Assembly: GCA_049301455.1 (NCBI GenBank) | Contig: JBAQKY010000032.1 | Location: 1 to 44,446 of the forward strand | Source of the DNA: JAUYMM01 sp049301455 | Lineage (GTDB): Bacteria; Patescibacteriota; Microgenomatia; UBA8517 | DNA length: 44,446 nt | Direction: 5' to 3' | In this document: in pieces, positions 34,217-42,743 of the stretch | Layout: each line of letters begins with the position of its first letter | Numbering within the stretch: the first letter of the stretch is position 1 | The notes under the pieces: generated by a model | The model's input: only the letters and a program-made list of their open reading frames with translations | What the model was told of the DNA's origin: nothing | The model's database searches: none | Program-made: the position numbers and the translations under genes

Positions 34217-34917
34217 TTATTTTTATTTTGTAATTGCATCTCCCAAAGTTTGGAATAGGAAATTAGTTTACTATAAATTTGATATATTCCATATATCACA
34301 CCCTCTTTGCCATCAAGAAATGCTTTCTCTTTTATAAACCTTTTTACAAACTCTCGGAAACCAGCAGATGCAAATCTAAAAAAATTCATTGGTGGATGGT
34401 TGGCATCAAACATTAATTTTGCTTCAATTTCAGACCACTTGTTTGTTTTGTCTACCATTTCTGAAAGAGTCATATTCTTGTGATGTAGCATAGGATTATT
34501 AAGATGCCCGATTTTGCCTTCTATTTGTGGCTCTTCATGAACTACGCCTGTCCATTTTTTTAGACTTTTCTTCAAAAAAAGTCGTTTTTGATAATCTGGA
34601 TATTGTCCTGAATATTTGAACTCTTTATTAAAAATGTAATTTCTTCTTGGAATTGCAAAATACTCAAATTCTTGGTCAACATCCTTTGTTTGGCTTAATA
34701 TTTCAATTTCTAATTCTTTTGTTATTTCTTCATCGCTATCAAGATATAAAATCCAATCACCTTTTGCTTTTCTTAATCCCTCATTCCTCCAATCATTAAA
34801 ACTACCTTTTGTTCCGTTAATTAAAATCAATTCATCACACCAGTTAACAGACCTTTTAGATTTTTCAAAAAGATCTTTATCATAATTTCCACCATAAATT
34901 ATTATTGCAGATATCAT
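34213..34917 (-). CDS. GT2 glycosyltransferase, WaaE-like, with shortened N-terminal nucleotide site
   Basis: This 234-aa protein keeps most WaaE-type blocks: LYLDSDEE at 57-64, FAIPRRNYIF at 87-96, QYPDYQKRLF at 105-114 and VHEEP at 126-130. The usual DxxSTDxT loop and the roughly 22 residues after it are missing; the text runs from LILINGTKGSF directly into WRNEGLRKAKGDW. The uracil/ribose-binding Asp is therefore absent. ATG at 34917 shares ATGA with the upstream stop and is chosen over 34926. It may be a diverged or structurally minimal enzyme, or inactive. It is coupled to the GT4 downstream. Confidence 0.82.
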   Translation of the reverse strand: MISAIIIYGGNYDKDLFEKSKRSVNWCDELILINGTKGSFNDWRNEGLRKAKGDWILYLDSDEEITKELEIEILSQTKDVDQEFEYFAIPRRNYIFNKEFKYSGQYPDYQKRLFLKKSLKKWTGVVHEEPQIEGKIGHLNNPMLHHKNMTLSEMVDKTNKWSEIEAKLMFDANHPPMNFFRFASAGFREFVKRFIKEKAFLDGKEGVIYGIYQIYSKLISYSKLWEMQLQNKNK

Positions 34918-35852
34918 TTTTTCCAAGATCCCCTTCCCATTTTACCAATTAGAGCATCAAATGCACCTAACTTTTGCCAAGGTCTTCCTGTAATCATTAA
35001 TTTTGACGTATCACGAAAAACTGCAAATTTTGTTCTTAAGCTCTTAGAATACTTATTTGAAAAATAATACCTATTACGAATCAAGAAATAATCATTGGAA
35101 GGGCTACCTGATCCACCGGCAGCACTTGATACTTTATGCCACAAATTAACTTCAGGATAGTAAACCACTTTGAATCCGTTCATCTTTGCTCTTACACTAA
35201 ACTCTGCATCTTCCCAATATAAAAATAGGTTTTCGTCTAAACCACCTATTTTTTTAAGGACCTCATTTCTAATCAACATACATGCTCCATTTGCTACATC
35301 TACTTCTCTTACCTTTTCTCTATTTTTGTTGTCAACCTTGTCAACCCGATCGTGACTAGTATAGATATTGTCCCAGTCAATTGTTCCGCCTGCATACCAA
35401 ATAACTTTACCTTTCTCATTTTCTTTGTATCTGTTTTTGTGAAATTCGTGACCTTTTGCAAAATATATTTTTGGAGAAATTATTCCGTAATCTGGATGAT
35501 TATTTGCAAAAGAAACAATATTTTTCAAGAAATCTTTATCGAATACCATATCATCATTTAGCAATAGAACATAATCAGGAGTATTTTTTACAGCCTGCTC
35601 AATTCCTTGATTATTACCTCTCGCAAAACCTTGATTAATTGGATTCGAAATTACACTAAATTTTAGGTTGTTAAAATTTGTTTTTTTAAGAAGTTCGCCT
35701 GTCGCATCTACCGATCCATTATTTACAACAATAAGTTCTATATCTAAACCAGATGTATCTAGTTTCTTAAAAAGATTAAATTCTTCTTCAAGTAATTTGT
35801 TGTTGTTTAAAGTTAAAATTACAATTGAAACTTTCGTTTTGTCTTTAGCCAT
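34914..35852 (-). CDS. GT2 glycosyltransferase, WbbL-like
   Basis: This 312-aa GT2 enzyme has VSIVILTLNNNK at 8-19, VVNNGSVD at 42-49, NQGFARGNNQG at 73-83, LLLNDDMV at 96-103 and LYWEDAEFSVRAKMNG as the catalytic block. A distinctive HKVSSAAGGSGSPS then NRYYFSNKY tail is common in bacterial rhamnosyltransferase-like members. It would extend a lipid-linked glycan in the cytoplasm. The start overlaps the upstream GT2 by 34 bp and no closer in-frame ATG fits, so the overlap is probably real. Translation is coupled to the next GT2 by ATGA. Confidence 0.88.
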   Translation of the reverse strand: MAKDKTKVSIVILTLNNNKLLEEEFNLFKKLDTSGLDIELIVVNNGSVDATGELLKKTNFNNLKFSVISNPINQGFARGNNQGIEQAVKNTPDYVLLLNDDMVFDKDFLKNIVSFANNHPDYGIISPKIYFAKGHEFHKNRYKENEKGKVIWYAGGTIDWDNIYTSHDRVDKVDNKNREKVREVDVANGACMLIRNEVLKKIGGLDENLFLYWEDAEFSVRAKMNGFKVVYYPEVNLWHKVSSAAGGSGSPSNDYFLIRNRYYFSNKYSKSLRTKFAVFRDTSKLMITGRPWQKLGAFDALIGKMGRGSWKK

Positions 35853-36727
35853 AATTTTGTAAATATATTTGATGAAGATACAATTTTTGACTCATAGAGC
35901 CACCAGACAAATTCGCTTGATGCTTTCTTTAATTCTTCATATGTACTTTCTTGGTCTATTTTTACTTTTCTAAACTTCTGTTTCTGCCACAACTTTGCAT
36001 AGACAACTAATTCTGATAATGATTGGAGTAAACAAATTGTTAAGCCATGCAATCCATCTTTATATCCACTTTCTGCAAAATACCTTCTTAAAAATTCTGA
36101 GACTGGCTTACTTATTACGAATCTCCATTTGAATTCAATTCCTTTTTTATTAAGTTCCTTTGCTTGAATTGTTGTATATTTATTCATTCTAGTTATATAT
36201 TCTTCAACTGATGAATAATGTCTGTGTCTGATTGCATAGTCTTCTTTTGCTGGCAAATCAGCACCTTGTCCGACAGTTAAAGGTATTGAATGAATCTCAT
36301 TTCCCCAAGATACGTTTGCTTTCTTAAAAAAACGGATATTATAGTCTGGCCACCAGCCTGAATGTTTCATCCATTTGTTAAAAACAATATTTTTTCTTGG
36401 CAGCCTAAAATAATCATACTTTGTATCCTTAATTTCTTTTTTAAGATAGGCCTTCAAACCCTCTTGGATTTCTTCATCAGCATCCAAAATAATTACCCAC
36501 TCATGTTTAGCTTTTGAGATAGCAAAATTTCTTGCAGGCTCAACATAACCAACTCTTTTATGTTTAAATACCTTTGCTCCATATTTTTGAGCAATTTCTC
36601 GAGTTCCATCAGTGGACATCATGTCCACAACTATTATTTCATTTACAAACCCTTTGAGTGAAGCTAAACATCGACCAATTTTCTTGGCCTCGTTTATAGT
36701 GTTAATTACTGCCGAAATCTTCGCCAT
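35819..36727 (-). CDS. GT2 glycosyltransferase, WaaE/KdtX-like
   Basis: This 302-aa enzyme has SAVINTINEAKKIGRC at 4-19, VVDMMSTDGT at 33-42, ARNFAISKAK at 65-74, LDADEE at 81-86, FRLPRKNIVF and WWPDYNIRFF, all conserved in LPS core glucosyltransferase-like GT2 proteins. It is a closer match to the canonical family than its paralogues at 8885 (insertion) and 34213 (deletion). A TATAAT hexamer lies 8 nt before the ATG, inside the last codons of the upstream membrane protein gene, which it overlaps by 26 bp. It probably initiates or extends a lipid-linked glycan. Confidence 0.88.
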   Translation of the reverse strand: MAKISAVINTINEAKKIGRCLASLKGFVNEIIVVDMMSTDGTREIAQKYGAKVFKHKRVGYVEPARNFAISKAKHEWVIILDADEEIQEGLKAYLKKEIKDTKYDYFRLPRKNIVFNKWMKHSGWWPDYNIRFFKKANVSWGNEIHSIPLTVGQGADLPAKEDYAIRHRHYSSVEEYITRMNKYTTIQAKELNKKGIEFKWRFVISKPVSEFLRRYFAESGYKDGLHGLTICLLQSLSELVVYAKLWQKQKFRKVKIDQESTYEELKKASSEFVWWLYESKIVSSSNIFTKLWLKTKRKFQL

Positions 36728-38372
36728 ATTTGTATATTATACTAACATTATTCTCAAAAATCTTCGATAAACCCAAATCAGCTGGTCCAAGCTTCATTAA
36801 CTCACCTTGAAGTGGCGTCATTTCTTTAACTAAGTAAAGATATTTTATATTGTTACTCTCTAAAAATTCTTTTGCCCAATTTAAATCTGTAGCTGTAAAA
36901 AAAATCAAAGCATTCTTTCTCCTGTTTTCCCAATCGTAACCCATTATTTCAACATTGGTTCTTTCAAAGTAGATACTTTTTTCTGTGTAGGCCGGTAAAT
37001 ATGCAGTGTTTGAATACTTATATAGCGGAATTTTGTTTGGCAATTGAGTAAAACTTACCGCAGTATCAAAAGGATATGACAATACTGTTCCATACTTTTG
37101 TGACCTCAAAAAATTAAGGCTCTCAATCTCCTCATTTGTTATTGCTGCAGGTGGTGTATTTGTTATAAAAGTGCTTTTAATACCAATTAATGAAGTTGGC
37201 AAAGTAATTAAAACAACAACAATTAATACATTGTTTTTTATATTTGAAACAGTAATACCTGCTAAGATTCCTGAGAAAAATAATGAATAATACAAAAATT
37301 GAATTGTGTTCCACGGTGTACCAATTTGAACAAAAAAAGTTGGCATAAACAATCCAAACGCAATCATGGATAAAAACATTAATTTATATCCATCAATCTT
37401 TTTGAATATATCTTTTAAGAAGATGAGCCTTGTCCAAAAGTTTCCAACAACAAATATTAATCCAGCCAAGCCATACGCTAATAAGTATTTAACAACCACA
37501 GATTGTGTCTTGTAAGATAGCATTGCCTCTGCCATCTTAGGCCAACTTAACCTGTCACGAGCAGCAAATAACGTTTCTAGAAACCAAAATGGATAAAAAC
37601 TAAAAACCGATAGGCTGTCATTCTTAACCAAACTAAATAGAATTAAATTAATAACTAATGAACCCATAAATACTTTTGCAAACGCAAAAGAGTTATTTTT
37701 GTAAAATTCATAGATACTTGCTACAAACAATCCTCCCAGTATTAAAATTGCTGCATAAGCTTTAATTTGGATTAATAAACCGAAAGATATAATACTCAAT
37801 AGCAATTTATCTTTTTGAAGTGAAACCAATCCTAACAATATAAATATCAATGAAAGTGCATATGGAGGATTTATTAATGTAGACATTGATTGATGTGACC
37901 AAAAAGTTGATTCACCCATTCCAATAATCCAAGCCACTGAACCACCAAAATATGTAAAAAATGTAGCTAAAAGTGCTGACTTTTTATTTTTTGTCCAATT
38001 ATTCACAAAAACGTAAGTAAGCCAACCAATTAAGACCGCTGCAACAGGTGGAAAAATTTGAAAATATAGCACACTCACAGGTATTGATGTTATTCGATGA
38101 ATAGTAGCTAGAAACAAATCAAAACCAATGTGATAATTTTTGATTTGCTCACCTGCAAGTACAGGATTTTCAAAAATAAATTTTGAGAGATTATTAATTA
38201 GGGCAATGTGCCAAACCCCATCATAGCCATTTGCACCCCAAAATCCAATTCCAAACGGGTACCTTAATCCGCTTTTTACCATGGTCATAGACCATGACAA
38301 TGATCCTAAAAGGATTAGTGCTATTGGCCAACTATTTGTTAAATATCTGCTTAAAGCTTTTTTTAGCATCAT
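36702..38372 (-). CDS. GT-C-like polytopic membrane protein with DG-x-WH motif
   Basis: This 556-aa protein has about twelve hydrophobic helices. GANGYDGVWHIAL with Asp51, Gly52, Trp54 and His55, then AGEQIKNYHIG, matches the plus-strand gene at 19517, as does IYFERTNVEIMGYDW near the C-terminus. It lacks the two extra N-terminal helices of that paralogue. The layout suggests a GT-C-like transferase with a soluble C-terminal domain outside the membrane; no named family is claimed. The start overlaps the flippase gene by 41 bp; ATG at 38369 is an alternative start one codon later. Confidence 0.8.
   Translation of the reverse strand: MMLKKALSRYLTNSWPIALILLGSLSWSMTMVKSGLRYPFGIGFWGANGYDGVWHIALINNLSKFIFENPVLAGEQIKNYHIGFDLFLATIHRITSIPVSVLYFQIFPPVAAVLIGWLTYVFVNNWTKNKKSALLATFFTYFGGSVAWIIGMGESTFWSHQSMSTLINPPYALSLIFILLGLVSLQKDKLLLSIISFGLLIQIKAYAAILILGGLFVASIYEFYKNNSFAFAKVFMGSLVINLILFSLVKNDSLSVFSFYPFWFLETLFAARDRLSWPKMAEAMLSYKTQSVVVKYLLAYGLAGLIFVVGNFWTRLIFLKDIFKKIDGYKLMFLSMIAFGLFMPTFFVQIGTPWNTIQFLYYSLFFSGILAGITVSNIKNNVLIVVVLITLPTSLIGIKSTFITNTPPAAITNEEIESLNFLRSQKYGTVLSYPFDTAVSFTQLPNKIPLYKYSNTAYLPAYTEKSIYFERTNVEIMGYDWENRRKNALIFFTATDLNWAKEFLESNNIKYLYLVKEMTPLQGELMKLGPADLGLSKIFENNVSIIYKYGEDFGSN
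36736..36741 (-). promoter_or_regulatory. -10 element before the GT2 gene at 35819
   Basis: A perfect TATAAT ends 8 nt before ATG 36727, inside the last codons of the upstream membrane protein gene. Confidence 0.45.
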
Positions 38373-39792
38373 CTATTAAAGAAGCACCCATCATTGAAAT
38401 CATTGAAGATCCATAGACAAGTACACCAACTAGACCAAGTATTAGCATAGAGTTAATACTTGTATCCAGGAAGTTTCGAACGAAAAGTAATACTACACCC
38501 ATTACAGTTGTCCCAATCAATGGTTTTATTATTGAATCACTAATTGAAAAGTTAACATATTTTTTGGCTATAAATATTGCAATAATTGAGGATGATCCGA
38601 CAAGTGAATAGCCAACAGCGGCACCTACTACACCAAACTTAATTGAAAGAAGTGGTATAAAAATCCATGATAAAACAGTCCACATTATCATCAAATAAAA
38701 TGTGATTTTAATCTTTCCAATTGCATTGAGTAAATTTGTTAACTGAGTTGTTGCTGCAGCAAATGCAAAATTAATTGATACAAATATAATTGGTATAAGT
38801 GCTGGGATCCACTGTTCATATCTTGGTACAACTCTAACTAATATTGGAGATAGAATAATTATCCCCATCAAACTTGGAAAAACTAGAAGACAGATAAAAA
38901 ATATAGATCTGGTAACACTTCTTTCCAAATGTTCCTTTTCATTTTGTAATCTTGAAAAAGCTGGAAATGTAACACGTGTTACTGTGTCCATAAAGAATGT
39001 TAATGGTAATCTTGCAATCTTTTGTGCAAAAGACAAGATACCAATCCCTACTGGACCAATAATACTCCCTAAAATAATTGTCATACCATCATCTTTCAAA
39101 GTAGCTAAAAATGTATTAACTTGGTATGGAATTCCAAACTTGAAAAGTCCTTTTAAGGTCTCTGCCGAAAATGCTAATCCCGGTTTCCATGGCTGTAAAT
39201 AATAAATTGCACCTAGACCAACGAAACCTCTGATTAAAACTGCGACGCTAAAGCTTGTTAGTCCAAAGCCTTTCATTGCCATCACGACCAAAACAACATT
39301 GTAGACAATTTGCTCTAATATTTGCGGAAAAACTAGTTTTACAAATTCTAATTTTCTTTCAAGCAAAACTGAAGGGATACTTTTGAAAGACGACAAAACT
39401 AATGAAACAGAAAGTGCATACAAAAGCATCTTTCCATCCTGAGCTAGTGAATACTTTTGACTGAAAAATGGCGTTAACAACAGAACAACAATGACAGCAC
39501 CAAAAACTAAAACCTGTTGGACTGTAAATGTGGTCCTTAAGTCAATTTCTGTTGGTTTTTCTTTCTTTTGAATTAATGCAGCAGCTAAACCTATATCAGA
39601 AAAATATACCAAGAAGTTAATTATCGCTGAGACAATTGCAAAAACACCAAATTCATATTTTCCTAAATATGCAAATAGAAACAATTGGGCCACTAGTGCA
39701 ATTATCTGAAGTAAAAATGTTCTACCAGTTAAAACAACAATACCACGAACAGATCTTTCTTTAATTGTTTGTATTCCAATTTCTTCTTCCAC
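38332..39792 (-). CDS. Oligosaccharide flippase (Wzx/MATE-like, Polysacc_synt family)
   Basis: This 486-aa protein has about 12-14 helices and starts with a polar leader, then RGIVVLTGRTFLLQIIALV. FAYLGKYEFGVFAIVSAI and FSDIGLAAALIQKKE are characteristic of Wzx-type exporters that flip polyprenyl-diphosphate oligosaccharides across the membrane. It is the only recognisable flippase of that class here and the natural exporter for glycans built by the cytoplasmic GT2 and GT4 enzymes to its left. The start codon is GTG at 39792, with a TGn-extended TACAAT ending 7 nt upstream. No Wzy polymerase is recognised beside it. Confidence 0.88.
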   Translation of the reverse strand: MEEEIGIQTIKERSVRGIVVLTGRTFLLQIIALVAQLFLFAYLGKYEFGVFAIVSAIINFLVYFSDIGLAAALIQKKEKPTEIDLRTTFTVQQVLVFGAVIVVLLLTPFFSQKYSLAQDGKMLLYALSVSLVLSSFKSIPSVLLERKLEFVKLVFPQILEQIVYNVVLVVMAMKGFGLTSFSVAVLIRGFVGLGAIYYLQPWKPGLAFSAETLKGLFKFGIPYQVNTFLATLKDDGMTIILGSIIGPVGIGILSFAQKIARLPLTFFMDTVTRVTFPAFSRLQNEKEHLERSVTRSIFFICLLVFPSLMGIIILSPILVRVVPRYEQWIPALIPIIFVSINFAFAAATTQLTNLLNAIGKIKITFYLMIMWTVLSWIFIPLLSIKFGVVGAAVGYSLVGSSSIIAIFIAKKYVNFSISDSIIKPLIGTTVMGVVLLFVRNFLDTSINSMLILGLVGVLVYGSSMISMMGASLIDDAKKSFKQIFNK

Positions 39793-39799
39793 AAACTAA

Positions 39800-39808
39800 A
39801 TTGTATCA
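39800..39808 (-). promoter_or_regulatory. Extended -10 promoter of the flippase gene
   Basis: TGA-TACAAT ends 7 nt before the GTG start at 39792, overlapping the stop codon of the upstream GT39. It supports GTG as the real start. Confidence 0.55.
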
Positions 39809-41329
39809 TTTTGTGACCTCAAAAAAGAGAAGTTCTTCTTGTGGACCATATTTTGCATGCTGGTCTGAATCTGTTAGACGAAGGGCCTTGGGATACTTTG
39901 CAATCAATTTTAAACCTTCCTTTTCTGGATCAGCTCTAAACCTTGATTTATTAAAAACCAAATATGTTTTGTTCCCAGCCTTAACAGCATCTTTAAGGCT
40001 TGAAGGAGTTTCAGTTAAAATAACACCCACACCAATAACCACAATATTTGGTGTTTTATTAACATAAATTTGTAAACCATCAGGTAAGGTACCAAAATAA
40101 CCTTCTGTTCCAACAATAATTTGTTTTCCAGGATTTTTAGATTCTTCATTTTTTAAATATTCTGAAATCTCTTTAATACCCTGACCTGCTGTCCATTCCT
40201 CAAGATATCCCGACCTCTCACCACGAGACAAATTGGCTTTTTCTGGATTACTCAAAAGATGATAGCTAAAAATTAAGCTCTGGCCTACAAAAATCAGGAT
40301 CAAACTATAATTTATAATTTTTAGCCATTTATTTTCTGCAAGTAAAGCCAGAGCAGATAAAATGAAAAGATATGGAATTGCAAAATAAACATATCTTGCA
40401 GTGAAAGTTATGCCTAATTCTGCCTGTACAACTACAGGAACAATAACCCACATTGCTAACACAATTGTTTCCTTGAGGTGTTTTTTAAATCCAACATAAA
40501 TACCTATCAAAAGTAATGGAATTATTGCGGCAGGTCCAATAGAAGATAACCAAACAACAAAGTCTTTTAAATGTGGTATCAATGGATCAAAGGTATTAGT
40601 CCACGCATGACTAATTGGCAAAACATAGTCAGCAGTTCTGGAAGACAATAAACCAAAGTTAGGTCCCAATCTTAAAATATTATACATTCCAAAGGCAATT
40701 AAATATGTTGCTCCAAGGACCCATATTCCTGATAAGTTAGATATCATCCAAAACGATGGAAGAAGTATTGCAATAAAAATAGCAGGAGACTTAGTAAGTG
40801 CCATAAATCCCAAGAAAAAACCAGTTACCATTGCCAGATCAAGTCTTTTGTATTTTGCTGTTAGATATCCAAACACAGCAGTCCAAATACCCAACATGGA
40901 AAGCATCGAGTCAACTAAGGCCATTCTGTCAAAAAAGACAGAAAATGGTGACAAACAATAAATTAACGATGCTAGAATCGAAACTTTTTTAGACTTAAAC
41001 ATCAAATAACTTAATGCAAATATTCCTACTAAACTGCCCATACCCGTAGCAACAGATATCAACCTACCTGCATAGAGTGGATTTTCAAAAAATTTAATCA
41101 AAAACATTAGAATCCACATATAAAGAGGTTGCTTTCCATCAGATAATGGTAAAAATCTGAGTGTTGGTTCAGTAGACATTACTTGTGACCATCTAACATA
41201 GATTGCCTCATCTACAAATACAGGAAGGATTGTCAAATGATACAAACGTATACCTAAAGATAATATAAAAATTAATGAAAATAGTATTATCTCCCATTTC
41301 CATTCTCGAAGTAGCTTTTTAAAATTCAT
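39806..41329 (-). CDS. GT39/PMT_2 (ArnT-like) membrane glycosyltransferase
   Basis: This 507-aa GT-C protein has FVDEAIYVRWSQ with Asp40-Glu41, then SDGKQPLYMWIL (about 63-74), a good match to the ArnT/PMT_2 first loop. About twelve helices and a C-terminal soluble domain of some 120 residues follow. It lacks the FLF-GD-R array signature of the 9771-19574 genes, so it belongs to another GT39 subgroup. A TGn-extended TAGAAT ends exactly 6 nt before the ATG in a 24-bp gap, suggesting it starts a transcription unit with the flippase. Sugar and acceptor unknown. Confidence 0.88.
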   Translation of the reverse strand: MNFKKLLREWKWEIILFSLIFILSLGIRLYHLTILPVFVDEAIYVRWSQVMSTEPTLRFLPLSDGKQPLYMWILMFLIKFFENPLYAGRLISVATGMGSLVGIFALSYLMFKSKKVSILASLIYCLSPFSVFFDRMALVDSMLSMLGIWTAVFGYLTAKYKRLDLAMVTGFFLGFMALTKSPAIFIAILLPSFWMISNLSGIWVLGATYLIAFGMYNILRLGPNFGLLSSRTADYVLPISHAWTNTFDPLIPHLKDFVVWLSSIGPAAIIPLLLIGIYVGFKKHLKETIVLAMWVIVPVVVQAELGITFTARYVYFAIPYLFILSALALLAENKWLKIINYSLILIFVGQSLIFSYHLLSNPEKANLSRGERSGYLEEWTAGQGIKEISEYLKNEESKNPGKQIIVGTEGYFGTLPDGLQIYVNKTPNIVVIGVGVILTETPSSLKDAVKAGNKTYLVFNKSRFRADPEKEGLKLIAKYPKALRLTDSDQHAKYGPQEELLFFEVTK

Positions 41330-41335
41330 GAATAA

Positions 41336-41344
41336 ATTCTATCA
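41336..41344 (-). promoter_or_regulatory. Extended -10 promoter of the GT39 gene at 39806
   Basis: TGA-TAGAAT ends 6 nt before ATG 41329 in a 24-bp gap. Same arrangement as at 5272 and 39800. Confidence 0.6.
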
Positions 41345-41353
41345 CAATTTAGA

Positions 41354-42736
41354 TTAAAACCCTTGCCATAGAAGTCCTATACCATCAAATGTTTTTACCC
41401 CAACCATGCCATCAAAACCTTGAGGTATTATGACTGAGAATATTCTCGTCTCACCCTTTTTCGGCGGGACATCCCCTTTTATTCCATAATATTTGAAAAT
41501 ATAGTTAAACCCAAATTGGTTTCCTAATTTTGAATTAAGTGAAATTCCATAATTATCATTTCCTCCAACACCAATTATTGTTTTGGCTATATCTGACTTT
41601 GCTTTTAGGTTCCAAGAAACATATCTTGATTCAATTTGCCTGTAGTTTAAATAAATTGAGGCAAATAGAAGGATAGCTAAAATTATTTTGTGATCCATAG
41701 CTCTTTTTAACAAAAGAGTAACCAATAAAAGCAGTGAAGGCGCAGTCATCATAAGATAATATTCAGAAAACTTGCCTTGTTGTAAATAAAACAAAACAGC
41801 TGGAAAAATACCAGTTATCAAAAGTAAAAGAGATAATTTATTTAATTTTTTATCTCTTAAAAGACTTATACCATTAACAAGAACTAAAGCAAAAAGTCCT
41901 TTTGTTATAACACTATCAATTAAATTGTTATTCCTTGGATATATGAGTGATGTTGTATTTACATTCAGTACATTTATAATTTTATTTAAACTGACAAAGT
42001 AATTTACTCCATCTCCTGCAAAGGCATCAATAATTTTTTTAATATTACTAAAATTATGAGTTAGATCATAAATAATATTTGGGGATAAACCAAAAATTAG
42101 CAACAAGGTAGACCACACAAAAGTTTTTAAATCAATCTTCACAGGTTTGACAAAAATAAAATATAAAAATATTGACACCAAACTCAATACAATACCAAAG
42201 TGAGACTGAAAACCCATAATAGCTCCCAAAACAATTAAGAAATATCCAACTTTGTTTTTAGTTGCTAGATATGCACCAGTTATCAAAACTATTTGGGATA
42301 TAAAAAATAATGATGGTGCCCAAGGTGACTGATCCCAAAAAATTAACATTGAGGATATTGAAGTTAAAAACAAAAATAGATAAGCGATTTTTTGGTCGAT
42401 GAAGTATCTAACAAACAGATACAATCCAACAAGAGTCACCATACCTAGCAAAACAGACAAATAGACACCAGAAATAGGCGAGTTTTGAGTAAAAACACCT
42501 ACAATAGCCCAAAGATAAATAAACCCAGGGCCAATTGAAAAATTACCAACAGAAGTAACTGGACCCAAAAGTGGAAAGTCACCCTTTACTAGTTCATAGG
42601 CCCTTATTGCCAACCATTCTTGATCCGCGTCAAATGAAGTTCTTTGTTCTAATTTGTAGAGTCTCAAACTCAATCCTAATAATAAAATTGCACAAACAAT
42701 CAATATTTCTCTGTAGCTTGTAAATATCCTTTTCAC
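41354..42736 (-). CDS. GT39-like membrane glycosyltransferase, DQ-type
   Basis: This 460-aa GT-C protein has DADQEWLAIRAYELV from residue 36, then LLGPVTSVGNFSIGPGFIYLW. Here the catalytic pair reads Asp38-Gln39 rather than Asp-Glu; I recall the DQ plus GP-T/S-GNF-GP combination as a recognisable GT39 variant group. FGLSPNIIYDLTHNFSN is the second shared block. The partial gene at the right edge belongs to the same subgroup, and the Alg5-like GT2 lies between them. The start codon is GTG at 42736, 7 bases after the GT2 stop; no clear -10 is seen. About eleven helices; the soluble C-terminal part is short. Confidence 0.82.
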   Translation of the reverse strand: MKRIFTSYREILIVCAILLLGLSLRLYKLEQRTSFDADQEWLAIRAYELVKGDFPLLGPVTSVGNFSIGPGFIYLWAIVGVFTQNSPISGVYLSVLLGMVTLVGLYLFVRYFIDQKIAYLFLFLTSISSMLIFWDQSPWAPSLFFISQIVLITGAYLATKNKVGYFLIVLGAIMGFQSHFGIVLSLVSIFLYFIFVKPVKIDLKTFVWSTLLLIFGLSPNIIYDLTHNFSNIKKIIDAFAGDGVNYFVSLNKIINVLNVNTTSLIYPRNNNLIDSVITKGLFALVLVNGISLLRDKKLNKLSLLLLITGIFPAVLFYLQQGKFSEYYLMMTAPSLLLLVTLLLKRAMDHKIILAILLFASIYLNYRQIESRYVSWNLKAKSDIAKTIIGVGGNDNYGISLNSKLGNQFGFNYIFKYYGIKGDVPPKKGETRIFSVIIPQGFDGMVGVKTFDGIGLLWQGF

Positions 42737-42743
42737 TTTAATC

